Shown piece by piece: positions 1-7,002 of a stretch of DNA of 21,992 bases; within the stretch, counting starts at the first letter, position 1, and each line of letters begins with the position of its first letter. A program made the position numbers and the translations under genes. The notes beneath the pieces were generated by a model. That model was not told the DNA's origin, searched no databases, and was given only the letters and a program-made list of their open reading frames with translations. Source of the stretch: [Eubacterium] saphenum (GTDB taxonomy: Bacteria; Bacillota; Clostridia; Oscillospirales; Ruminococcaceae); assembly GCA_004554555.1 (NCBI GenBank), contig SFLN01000017.1, forward strand, positions 1-21,992, read 5' to 3'.

Positions 1-210
1 CTGTTCACCATTCAGAAGTTCTTCGAGAACAGCCTCAACGTTTCCGAAACGTCCAGAAAGCTCTTCGTTCACAGAAATACATTGGTTTACCGTCTTGACA
101 AAATCAAAAAGCTCACGGGACTTGATTTGCGCGAGTTCGACCACGCGATTATCTTCAAAATCGCTCTGATGGTCAAGAAATATCTCGCCGCAAATCCCAC
201 AAAATACTGA
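1..210 (+). CDS. PucR/CdaR-family regulator, C-terminal HTH (5' end outside window)
   Basis: The open frame runs from the window edge to TGA at 208-210 and gives the last 69 residues of a protein. It carries a helix-turn-helix of the HTH_30 type found at the C-terminus of PucR/CdaR regulators: residues around NVSETSRKLFVHRNTLVYRL, then LDKIKKLTGLDLREFD. In that family this domain binds DNA, while the missing N-terminal part would sense a ligand. The stop lies 76 bases before the ftsE start and a GC-rich hairpin sits between them, so co-transcription with ftsEX is possible but not shown. The family call is good; the ligand and target genes cannot be inferred from this fragment. Confidence 0.8.
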   Translation: MFTIQKFFENSLNVSETSRKLFVHRNTLVYRLDKIKKLTGLDLREFDHAIIFKIALMVKKYLAANPTKY

Positions 211-225
211 TAACTTACTTATTTT

Positions 226-249
226 CCCCCGCCCTAGTTAAAGCGGGGG
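226..249. other. GC-rich hairpin between regulator and ftsE
   Basis: CCCCCGC (226-232) pairs perfectly with GCGGGGG (243-249) around a 10-nt loop. There is no T-run after it on the plus strand, so it is not a textbook terminator. It may weakly attenuate readthrough into ftsE or mark an mRNA processing point. Confidence 0.5.
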
Positions 250-286
250 AATACGGTTGATTAATAGCGGAGGTATATTCACGGCA

Positions 287-979
287 ATGGCAATGGTAGA
301 AATGAAAAACGTCAACGTCCACTATTCAAGCGGTGTAGACGCGCTTGTTGACGTTAATCTTCGCATAAACGAGGGTGAATTTGTGTTCATCGTCGGAAAA
401 AGCGGCGCGGGAAAATCTACCCTTATGAAACTTATGATGAGAGAAATTGAACCGTCGTCGGGACGTGTTTTCGTCAACGGCTACAACCTCTCCAAGCTTA
501 AACGAAACAAAATCGCTAAATTCCGCCGCTCCATCGGAGTTGTTTTCCAGGAATTTCGGCTTATTCAGGACTACACGGTGTACGAGAACGTTTCCTTCGT
601 TCTCAGAATTGCCGACCAGTCCAACAAATACATCAGACAAAGAGTGCCCTATGTCCTCAATCTCGTTGAGCTTGCGGGCAAGGCAAAGGCTAAAACAAAG
701 GAGCTTTCGGGCGGTGAACAGCAGCGCGTTGCCATAGCAAGAGCGCTCGCAAACGACCCGAATCTGCTTATCGTTGACGAGCCCACGGGAAACCTCGACC
801 CCGAGCGTTCCTATGAGCTTGTCGGGCTGCTCAAGGAAATCAACCGCTGCGGGACAACCGTTGTTATGATTACCCACGAGCATGAGCTTGTCCGAAACTT
901 CGGCGGCAGAATTATCAACATCGAAGACGGCTCCATAACTTTCGACGAAACTATCGGAGGTACCGATGAGGACGAGTAA
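287..979 (+). CDS. ftsE: cell division ATP-binding protein FtsE
   Basis: This is the ABC-type ATPase that pairs with FtsX at the divisome and controls peptidoglycan hydrolases; in Firmicutes the known partners are CwlO/PcsB-type enzymes. Visible motifs, numbered from the chosen start, are Walker A GKSGAGKST (37-45), the Q-loop region with VVFQEFRLI, the signature LSGGEQQRVAIARAL and Walker B LLIVDEPTGNLD. The length of 230 aa matches the family. The frame opens at a TTG at 257, but a GGAGG at 269-273 lies inside that extension, so ATG 287 (13-nt spacer) is preferred; ATG 293 is also possible. The 3' end overlaps ftsX by 14 bases, which indicates translational coupling. Confidence 0.95.
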   Translation: MAMVEMKNVNVHYSSGVDALVDVNLRINEGEFVFIVGKSGAGKSTLMKLMMREIEPSSGRVFVNGYNLSKLKRNKIAKFRRSIGVVFQEFRLIQDYTVYENVSFVLRIADQSNKYIRQRVPYVLNLVELAGKAKAKTKELSGGEQQRVAIARALANDPNLLIVDEPTGNLDPERSYELVGLLKEINRCGTTVVMITHEHELVRNFGGRIINIEDGSITFDETIGGTDEDE

Positions 980-1868
980 TGTAAGCTATCTTATCAAAAA
1001 AGGCGTAACTTCCGTCTGGAAGAACTTTATAATGTCGTTCGCCTCGTTCAGCATACTCCTTGTAAGCCTTTTGCAGGTGAGTATGACCGTGCTTATCCTG
1101 ATGAACGTAAACATCATTATGGGCAATATCGAGGATACAAACGAAATCACAATCTACGTCAAGGACGGCGTTTCCGAGGCGCAGCGATTAAAAATCCAGA
1201 GCATTCTCGAAAGCAACGACAACCTCACCGACATCAAATACATCTCCAAAGAGCAAGGTCTTGAGAACTTCAAGGAGAATATGGGCGAGTACTCCGAGCT
1301 GCTTTCCTATCTCGACGAAAACCCCATTCCCGAAACGTTCCTCGTGAGGGTTAAGGATTTGTCGAAAATCAAACTCTCCGTCACCGCGATTTCCAGCATC
1401 GACGGCATTGAACAGGTCAAAGCTCCCTACGACTTCGCGGGCGCGCTTATCAATATCAGAAATACGTTCACCATCATTATTATCGCAATTTTGGTGACGC
1501 TGATTGTCGTGAGCATTGTCGTCGTTTCCAACACCATCAGAACCAGCGTTTTCTCACGCCGAAACGAGATTTCCATTATGAAATACGTCGGCGCAACCGA
1601 CAGCTTCATAAAGCTCCCGTTCTTTGTTGAGGGCACTTTCATCGGTATCCTCTCGGGCGCGGCGGCTTGGGGACTGACCTGGTTTATCTACGACTCGGTG
1701 TTCTCGCTCTTCACCGACAACCTCACGCTTTGGGAAATGTTCGGCTTCTTCGACCTCATTCCCTTCGACAGCATAAGCCCGTTCATTCTTCTCATAAACT
1801 GCGCTGCCGGTGCGTTTTTGGGCGCTGTCGGCACGGTTATCAGCACGGGCAAGTATCTAAAGGTTTAA
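966..1868 (+). CDS. ftsX: cell division membrane protein FtsX
   Basis: This is the membrane subunit of the FtsEX complex, 300 aa, close to the usual size. It has one N-terminal transmembrane segment (about residues 18-50), an extracytoplasmic domain (about 50-165, with the sequence EITIYVKDGVSEAQ near its start) and three further membrane segments (about 170-195, 218-240, 268-295), the classical FtsX topology with the FtsX/MacB permease fold. The extracytoplasmic loop is the part that recruits or activates cell wall hydrolases in related organisms. ATG 966 is preceded by GGAGG at 956-960 inside ftsE, and the genes overlap. The gene ends 27 bases before the protease gene, so all three are probably on one transcript. 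Confidence 0.95.
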   Translation: MRTSNVSYLIKKGVTSVWKNFIMSFASFSILLVSLLQVSMTVLILMNVNIIMGNIEDTNEITIYVKDGVSEAQRLKIQSILESNDNLTDIKYISKEQGLENFKENMGEYSELLSYLDENPIPETFLVRVKDLSKIKLSVTAISSIDGIEQVKAPYDFAGALINIRNTFTIIIIAILVTLIVVSIVVVSNTIRTSVFSRRNEISIMKYVGATDSFIKLPFFVEGTFIGILSGAAAWGLTWFIYDSVFSLFTDNLTLWEMFGFFDLIPFDSISPFILLINCAAGAFLGAVGTVISTGKYLKV

Positions 1869-1895
1869 TCAGCAAAATTCTTAGAGGAGAAAAAA

Positions 1896-3110
1896 GTGAA
1901 TAAAAGAATATCTTTGGGCGTGGCAATAAGTCTGATTGCAATCGGCTGCGCTATCACATTTGTTCTGACTTGGACGGTGTCGCTCAATATCTACAACTCC
2001 AAAATCAGCAGCGCCGACCAGTATGAGGGCGTCTACGAAAAACTTCGCGAAATCGACGCTGTCGTCAAGAACAACTACATCGGCTCGGTCAGCGAGGAAT
2101 CCATCGAAAGCGGCATCATAAACGGCTATGTAAGCGGTATCGGCGACAAGTACGCGTCCTACCTCGACGCCAACAATTACTACGAGCTTCAGCAGACCAC
2201 GGGCGGCGTTGTAAGCGGCGCGGGACTTGTGGCGCAGGCGGACGGCTCGGGTTATCTCGTGGTCACAAAGGTCTACACCAACAGCTCCGCTCATCTCAAC
2301 GGCGTTAAAGCAGGCGACGTCATCACCGAAATCGACGGAAAATCGCTTCTCTCAATGGAAGAGAAAACCGCGCTTGAGAAAATCTCGGGCGAAATCGGCA
2401 CAAAGCTCACCATGAAGCTCCTGCGCGATGGCGAGGAAATCAACGTGAGCCTTATCCGTCAGCAAATCGATATCGAATCCGTTACGGGTGAAATGCTCGA
2501 AAACGGCATTGGATATATAAAAATCACCTCGTTCAACGACAAGACTGCCGAGCAGTTCGCGGGTGCGCTCAGCTCGCTCACAAGCTCCGGACTGAACTCG
2601 CTTATCCTTGACGTTCGGCAAAACGGCGGCGGGGCGATTGCTCCGCTGAAGTCAATGCTCAACAAGCTGCTTCCCGCGTGCGTTGCCGCAACCGCCGAGT
2701 ACGCAAACGGCATCAGAAAAACGCTCATCGAAACCGACTCCGCGTCAAACATCAGCGTTCCGATGGCGGTTCTCGTGGACGGCGGAACAGCCTCGGCTGC
2801 GGAGCTTTTCGCGGTTGCTCTGAGAGATGAGGGCAACGCGCTGCTTGTCGGCACGCAAACCTACGGAAAAGCGATTATTCAGGGCACATACAGCTTCCCC
2901 GACGGTACCGCGCTCACTATCTCCAACGCCAAGATTATCCCGTCAAAATCCACGCCCTATGACGGAGTTGGACTGAAGCCCGACTACGTCACCGAGCTTC
3001 CCACGGGTTCAACTCCCGATACCGTTTCCCGTGAAAACGACTCGCAGCTGCAAAAGGCTGTCGAAATTCTCACTCCCGCAGCGCCCGCTGCTCCCGAAAC
3101 AAGTGAATAA
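1896..3110 (+). CDS. S41-family C-terminal processing protease (CtpA-like)
   Basis: This is a membrane-anchored serine protease of the tail-specific (Ctp) family, 404 aa. An N-terminal uncleaved signal/membrane segment (about residues 6-30) is followed by an N-terminal helical region, a PDZ domain (about 100-180, with GVKAGDVITEIDGKSL) and the S41 catalytic domain. The Ser/Lys dyad is visible: Ser300 in GGTASAAELF and Lys325 in QTYGKAIIQG. The GTG start at 1896 has AGAGGAG 6 bases upstream. Its position directly behind ftsX suggests work on envelope proteins outside the membrane, possibly hydrolases or regulators of the same pathway, but the substrate is unknown. The C-terminus is an Ala/Pro-rich tail. 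Confidence 0.9.
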   Translation: MNKRISLGVAISLIAIGCAITFVLTWTVSLNIYNSKISSADQYEGVYEKLREIDAVVKNNYIGSVSEESIESGIINGYVSGIGDKYASYLDANNYYELQQTTGGVVSGAGLVAQADGSGYLVVTKVYTNSSAHLNGVKAGDVITEIDGKSLLSMEEKTALEKISGEIGTKLTMKLLRDGEEINVSLIRQQIDIESVTGEMLENGIGYIKITSFNDKTAEQFAGALSSLTSSGLNSLILDVRQNGGGAIAPLKSMLNKLLPACVAATAEYANGIRKTLIETDSASNISVPMAVLVDGGTASAAELFAVALRDEGNALLVGTQTYGKAIIQGTYSFPDGTALTISNAKIIPSKSTPYDGVGLKPDYVTELPTGSTPDTVSRENDSQLQKAVEILTPAAPAAPETSE

Positions 3111-3186
3111 TTTGTCCGATTGCCGCGCAATTTATTAATTGTCGGTTTTCGACTTTTGACAAAAATGATTTGGAGGAACAACTATT

Positions 3187-3675
3187 ATGAACAAGCCTAT
3201 TACAGTTTTAACCCGCAAGGGTGAGGAACAGCTCAAAAACGAGCTTAACGAGCTTCGCTCCGTTCGCCGCCGCGAGGTTGCCGAGAAAATCAAGGTCGCG
3301 CTCTCTTTCGGCGACTTGTCCGAGAACAGTGAGTACGATGAGGCTAAAAACGAACAGGGTATCATCGAGTCGCGAATTGCCGAAATCGAGGCTACTCTCG
3401 CTCACGCGCAGATTATCGATGATGATGATATCTCCACCGAAAAGGTTGGTATCGGTATCACGGTTAAGCTCTATGACGTTGAGATGGACGAGGAGCTTGA
3501 GTTCAAAATTGTCGGCACAAAGGAAGCAAATATCAACGAGGGCAAAATGTCCGATGAAAGTCCTATCGGCGCGGCTCTGATTGGTCACAAGGTCGGCGAC
3601 GAGGTTAACGTTGAAACTCCCGACGGTATCGAAAAATTCAAGATTTTGGAAATCAAGAAAGAGGGCGAGGAATAA
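3187..3675 (+). CDS. greA: transcription elongation factor GreA
   Basis: GreA enters the RNA polymerase secondary channel and stimulates cleavage of backtracked RNA. The 162-aa length is standard. The N-terminal coiled coil begins LTRKGEEQLKNELNELRS and carries the acidic tip region DLSENSEYDEAKNEQ (about residues 40-55), which holds the catalytic Asp/Glu pair. The C-terminal globular domain contains ESPIGAALIGHKVGDEV and ends in IEKFKILEIKK. ATG 3187 follows GGAGG at 3172-3176. lysS starts 3 bases after the greA stop, the greA-lysS pairing commonly seen in clostridia, so the two are almost certainly co-transcribed. Confidence 0.97.
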   Translation: MNKPITVLTRKGEEQLKNELNELRSVRRREVAEKIKVALSFGDLSENSEYDEAKNEQGIIESRIAEIEATLAHAQIIDDDDISTEKVGIGITVKLYDVEMDEELEFKIVGTKEANINEGKMSDESPIGAALIGHKVGDEVNVETPDGIEKFKILEIKKEGEE

Positions 3676-3678
3676 GCA

Positions 3679-5187
3679 ATGTCGAACGAAGTTAATCAGA
3701 ATGAGGAAGTAACCGAGGTTACCCAGGAGGAGCTTGACGAACAGCACAGAGTTCGCCTTGAAAAGCTCGCCGCTCTCAAGGAGGCGGGAAAGGACCCCTA
3801 TACCATCACGCAATTCCCCGTCGATATCTACAACAAGGAAATCCGCGAGCGTTTTGAGGAGCTTGAAAATCAAGACGTTGTTGTCGCGGGAAGAATGATG
3901 ACGCGCCGCATTATGGGCAAGGCAAGCTTCCTCGATATCCGCGACGCTTCCGACAGAATGCAGATTTACGTTCGCAAGGACGATGTGGGCGAGGACGATT
4001 ACGCTGATTTCAAAAAGTGGGATATCGGCGATATCATCGGCGTTAAGGGCAAGGTTTTCCGCACCAAAATGGGCGAAATCTCCGTCCACGCAACCGAAAT
4101 CAAGCTGCTTTCAAAGTCGCTGCTCCCGCTGCCCGAAAAGTGGCACGGTCTGAAGGACAAGGAGGAGCGTTACCGCAAGCGTTACCTTGACTTAATCGCA
4201 AATCCCGAGGTCAAGGACGTGTTTATCAAGCGCTCGAAAATCATCTCCGAAATCAGAAAATTCCTCGACGGTCACGGCTATGTCGAGGTTGACACGCCCG
4301 TGCTGCTCCCGCTTGAAATCGGCGCGGCGGCTCGCCCGTTCAAAACACATCACAACGCGCTCGATATCGATATGTATCTGCGTATTGAAACCGAGCTGTA
4401 CTTAAAGCGGCTGATTGTCGGCGGTTTTGACAAGGTGTACGAGGTCGGCAGAATTTTCCGCAACGAGGGTATGGACAGCTCCCACAACCCCGAGTTCACC
4501 ACTATCGAAATGTATCAGGCTTACATCAACTATTTCCAGATGATGGATTTGATTGAGGATTTGTACAGAACCGTTACCCTCAATGTCTGCGGAACCGATA
4601 CCGTTCCTTATCAGGGCAAGGAAATCGCTGTCGGAAAGCCGTGGGAGAGGCTCACGATGATTGAGGCGGTCAAGAAATATGCCGGCGTTGACTACAACGA
4701 CTGGGCGGACGACGCTACCGCAAGAGCCTGCGCAAAGGAAAAGGGCGTTGAGGAAGTCACCGAGAAGTCCACAAAGGGCGACGTGCTTATCGCGTTCTTC
4801 GAGGAATTTGTCGAGGACAAACTCATTCAGCCGACGATTATTTACGATTACCCCGTGGAAAACTCGCCGCTTGCCAAGAGAAAACCCGAGTTCCCCGCGT
4901 TCACCGAGCGTTTTGAGTACTTCATCAATGGTATGGAATTCGGCAACGCGTTCTCCGAGCTGAACGACCCGATTGACCAGAAGGAGCGCTTCGTAAAACA
5001 GGTTGAGGCAAAGCGCGCGCAGGGCGGAAACGACGCGCAGGTTGACGAGGATTTCGTAACCGCGCTGGAATACGGTTTGCCGCCGACAGCAGGTCTTGGC
5101 TTCGGTCTGGACAGACTGGTTATGCTCTTGACCGACTCCGCGAGCATTAGAGATGTATTGCTCTTTCCCACGATGAGGATTCATTAA
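3679..5187 (+). CDS. lysS: lysyl-tRNA synthetase, class II
   Basis: This enzyme charges tRNA-Lys in the cytoplasm. The 502-aa protein has the class II LysRS layout: an N-terminal OB-fold anticodon-binding domain (about residues 60-170, with VVVAGRMMTRRIMGKASF) and then the catalytic core. Class II motif 2 is seen as RIFRNEGMDSSHNPEFT and motif 3 as GLGFGLDRLVMLLT near the C-terminus. The start at 3679 lies directly behind greA. No domain is missing. The next gene starts 3 bases after the lysS stop, extending the same transcript. This housekeeping enzyme is unrelated to the phage-like tRNA-Lys(UUU) at the right end of the window. Confidence 0.97.
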   Translation: MSNEVNQNEEVTEVTQEELDEQHRVRLEKLAALKEAGKDPYTITQFPVDIYNKEIRERFEELENQDVVVAGRMMTRRIMGKASFLDIRDASDRMQIYVRKDDVGEDDYADFKKWDIGDIIGVKGKVFRTKMGEISVHATEIKLLSKSLLPLPEKWHGLKDKEERYRKRYLDLIANPEVKDVFIKRSKIISEIRKFLDGHGYVEVDTPVLLPLEIGAAARPFKTHHNALDIDMYLRIETELYLKRLIVGGFDKVYEVGRIFRNEGMDSSHNPEFTTIEMYQAYINYFQMMDLIEDLYRTVTLNVCGTDTVPYQGKEIAVGKPWERLTMIEAVKKYAGVDYNDWADDATARACAKEKGVEEVTEKSTKGDVLIAFFEEFVEDKLIQPTIIYDYPVENSPLAKRKPEFPAFTERFEYFINGMEFGNAFSELNDPIDQKERFVKQVEAKRAQGGNDAQVDEDFVTALEYGLPPTAGLGFGLDRLVMLLTDSASIRDVLLFPTMRIH

Positions 5188-5190
5188 TTT

Positions 5191-5958
5191 ATGTCAAAAA
5201 GTCAACAGGAAGAAGAAAGACTTCGCAAGGAAAAACTGGAGCTGCTGAAGTTGAAGCAGGGCATTATCGAGGAGAGCGAAATTATCCCCGAGGACGCGCC
5301 AACGCAGTACGAAAAACCGCGCGGCTGGAAGAAAATCTCGAATTTCTTCTACCAGAACAAGTGGTTTCTTATTCCAGCGTTTTTTGCGGTGGCGCTGCTG
5401 GTTTTTCTCGCAGTTCAGTTTTTCACGCGCGAAAAAGCCGATATTGAGATAATCGTTGCCGTTACTGCGGAAAATTCCGAGCTGCTCGCGAAAATCGACG
5501 TTATCGAGGAAACTCTCGAGATGTACTGCCCCGATTTTGACGGAAACGGCAAGGTTCACGTCAGCATCGAAACCTTAGATTTGTCGATGGGCGACACGAT
5601 GATACAGTACGCCGATGTTGAACGGCAAAAGTTCTCGACCGAAATCAAAATGTTCGACCGACCGCTTGCCGTCTGCGACAAGGGTTACATCAGCGACTTT
5701 ATCCCGCCTTGCGACGAGGGCTACGGCTACGAGCTTTACTCAAACCTTTCGGGCGTTTTTTCCGCTGATATTCTTTACAACGCCAAGAGTGTGGATTGCT
5801 CAAAAGTGGGCATCGATTTTGCTGAGGACGCGCTTTTCTGCGTTCGCGCACTCCCCGCCGGCTCCAAATCCGAGGACAAGAACGTCATCGAGCGCCGCGA
5901 GAGAGCTTTGATTGTTCTCCAAAATATCGTTGAAGGAAATATTGTAAATCCAAAATAA
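5191..5958 (+). CDS. single-pass membrane protein of unknown function
   Basis: I do not recognise this protein. The 255 aa start with a charged Lys/Glu-rich, probably coiled-coil cytoplasmic segment (about residues 1-40), then a basic stretch and one strong membrane helix (about 55-78, around WFLIPAFFAVALLVFLAVQF). The remaining roughly 175 residues would be outside the membrane. That part contains two Cys pairs spaced through the domain and no motif I can name. The ATG lies 3 bases after the lysS stop and a strong hairpin follows the TAA, so it is the last gene of the ftsE-lysS block. It could be a lineage-specific envelope protein; function is not inferred. Confidence 0.75.
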   Translation: MSKSQQEEERLRKEKLELLKLKQGIIEESEIIPEDAPTQYEKPRGWKKISNFFYQNKWFLIPAFFAVALLVFLAVQFFTREKADIEIIVAVTAENSELLAKIDVIEETLEMYCPDFDGNGKVHVSIETLDLSMGDTMIQYADVERQKFSTEIKMFDRPLAVCDKGYISDFIPPCDEGYGYELYSNLSGVFSADILYNAKSVDCSKVGIDFAEDALFCVRALPAGSKSEDKNVIERRERALIVLQNIVEGNIVNPK

Positions 5959-5962
5959 TCAG

Positions 5963-5991
5963 AACCCCCGCTCGGCAAAAAAGCGGGGGTT
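5963..5991 (+). terminator. probable terminator of the ftsE-lysS block
   Basis: AACCCCCGCT (5963-5972) pairs perfectly with AGCGGGGGTT (5982-5991). The plus-strand tail is only modestly T-rich (GGTTTG). The very strong stem directly behind the last stop supports a terminator, and it could also act on the minus strand. Confidence 0.65.
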
Positions 5992-6030
5992 GGTTTGTGC
6001 CACATAACAAGCTTTGCGGGGGCGGTGCGG

Positions 6031-6063
6031 GCGATTTCGGCGGCATCGAACCGCCGAAATCGC
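6031..6063. repeat. 13-bp perfect inverted repeat
   Basis: GCGATTTCGGCGG (6031-6043) pairs with CCGCCGAAATCGC (6051-6063) around a 7-nt loop. It abuts the next hairpin with no spacer. It is intergenic and could be a REP-like unit. Confidence 0.75.
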
Positions 6064-6108
6064 GCGGGTTCCTTCACGCGCAATAAGTGCGCGCGAAGGA
6101 ACCCGCGC
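6062..6108. repeat. 14-bp perfect inverted repeat with GC-rich inner stem
   Basis: GCGCGGGTTCCTTC (6062-6075) pairs with GAAGGAACCCGCGC (6095-6108). The inner part also contains GCGC/GCGC complementarity, so the hairpin can extend further. It forms the second of four adjoining hairpins in this island. Confidence 0.75.
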
Positions 6109-6140
6109 TGTTAAGGTAAGTTTGTTCAAAGAGGTTTGCG

Positions 6141-6166
6141 AATTTTTTTGCGTTCGCAAAAAAATT
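6141..6166. repeat. 12-bp A/T-rich perfect inverted repeat
   Basis: AATTTTTTTGCG (6141-6152) is the exact complement of CGCAAAAAAATT (6155-6166), separated by only two bases, so the hairpin closes with a GTTC-like turn. The T-run and A-run could serve transcription termination on either strand. Confidence 0.6.
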
Positions 6167-6270
6167 TGGCAATGGTTGCGAAACTAGAGGATAAGTCGGT
6201 TTGTTTAAGAATAATTTGCAAAAACGTTCTTTTTTTGAATTTTTACGCTTCGCTCCAGTGCCTCCGGCGG

Positions 6271-6304
6271 CCAAGAACCTTTTTCTGAAGAAAAAGGTTC
6301 TTGG
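6271..6304. repeat. 15-bp perfect inverted repeat
   Basis: CCAAGAACCTTTTTC (6271-6285) pairs perfectly with GAAAAAGGTTCTTGG (6290-6304) around TGAA. It is the longest stem in the island and looks like a dispersed intergenic repeat unit; copy number in the genome cannot be seen from this window. Confidence 0.75.
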
Positions 6305-6443
6305 AACTCCAAAAAGACTTTTTTCGCTTCGCGCGAAATTTATGGGTTTAGTGCGTTTTCTTCAGTCGAAATAGGGCTATGCGCCGATTTGCCTCGCCCC
6401 GCCTTAATATCGCACGGAATATGCTCCGCCTGCGGTCTTGTCC

Positions 6444-6890
6444 TCATAGATACTTCTTCAAGCTCTCGCAATACTCCTGCTCCCGCCGCAAAAGCCGCTC
6501 GGCACTCTCCTTTATCCTCGGGTCGGCGTTGTGCGAACGGTTCACCGCGTGCTGCATATCGATAATCCCCATAGTCGTCCCCTGCACCATAATTTTCGCG
6601 ATATTATGCCCGCTCTGATTTGTCGCCGTCTTCACCGCAATCCCCATCTTCGACATCATCTTCCCGAACGGCGCAGCCTCCTCAGCAACCTCGTTCCGCT
6701 TCACAAGCTCGTTTTTCGCCTGCTCGGCAACGTTCTTATACCGCTCCTTTTCGCGGTTTATCTCCCGAAACAGCATATTGTTCTTGCAATGCTTCAAAAC
6801 GTCCGACGACGCCTCATAAGCCATCTGCGAGTTGCGGTAAACCGCTTGCAAAATCTCTGCGTTTTGACGCTCTCTGATTTTATTTGACAT
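6444..6890 (-). CDS. small helical conserved protein, function unknown
   Basis: This is a 148-aa, mostly helical, charged protein starting MSNKIRERQNAEILQAVYRN. A longer upstream frame exists, but this ATG at 6890 has the Shine-Dalgarno GAGG about 7 bases before it and begins the family-like part, so I choose it. Features visible are an N-terminal helix, a Lys/Glu-rich middle (REINREKERYKNVAEQAKNEL), a central MGIAVKTATNQSGHNIAKIM segment and a C-terminal region with HAVNRSHNADPRIKESAERLL. The composition suggests a ferritin-like or other four-helix arrangement, which is inference only. I believe similar proteins occur in clostridia, but I cannot name a function. It stands alone, with a palindrome in its upstream region. 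Confidence 0.7.
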   Translation of the reverse strand: MSNKIRERQNAEILQAVYRNSQMAYEASSDVLKHCKNNMLFREINREKERYKNVAEQAKNELVKRNEVAEEAAPFGKMMSKMGIAVKTATNQSGHNIAKIMVQGTTMGIIDMQHAVNRSHNADPRIKESAERLLRREQEYCESLKKYL

Positions 6891-6908
6891 TCCGATTACC
6901 TCACTTTC

Positions 6909-6926
6909 TTGCACTATTTTGTGCAA
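6909..6926. promoter_or_regulatory. palindrome upstream of the 6890 gene (candidate operator)
   Basis: TTGCACTATTTTGTGCAA is a 6+6 bp inverted repeat with a 6-bp centre, lying 19 bp upstream of the start codon. A weak promoter-like TTGTCA occurs further upstream on the minus strand. The palindrome could be an operator or a 5'-UTR hairpin; the sequence does not decide. Confidence 0.4.
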
Positions 6927-6957
6927 TAAACGAGGAAATATTGTTGACAAAAAAAGG

Positions 6958-6986
6958 AAAACCGCCGAGCTTTTATCGGCGGTTTT
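6958..6986 (-). terminator. intrinsic terminator of the Nudix-to-GH26 operon
   Basis: AAAACCGCCGA (6958-6968) pairs perfectly with TCGGCGGTTTT (6976-6986), 11 bp. Read on the minus strand, the stem is followed by CCTTTTTTTG, a good U-tract. It lies 17 bases beyond the stop of the last operon gene. Confidence 0.85.
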
Positions 6987-7002
6987 CGGTTTGTTAAGTT
7001 GG

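Larger units (their letters stand above)
5992..6443. other. non-coding hairpin island
   Basis: There is no convincing gene in these ~450 bases. They contain four strong, perfect or near-perfect inverted repeats listed separately, plus short direct repeats of the type GGTTTGCGAA / GGTTGCGAAA near 6135 and 6173. The island lies between a plus-strand block and a minus-strand gene that converge on it. It may be a group of REP/BIME-like or miniature repeat elements, or a cluster of transcription stops. Confidence 0.6.

Noticed and set aside
226..249. Terminator for the upstream regulator
   Set aside because: The stem is strong but no T-run follows on the plus strand, so it is listed only as a hairpin.
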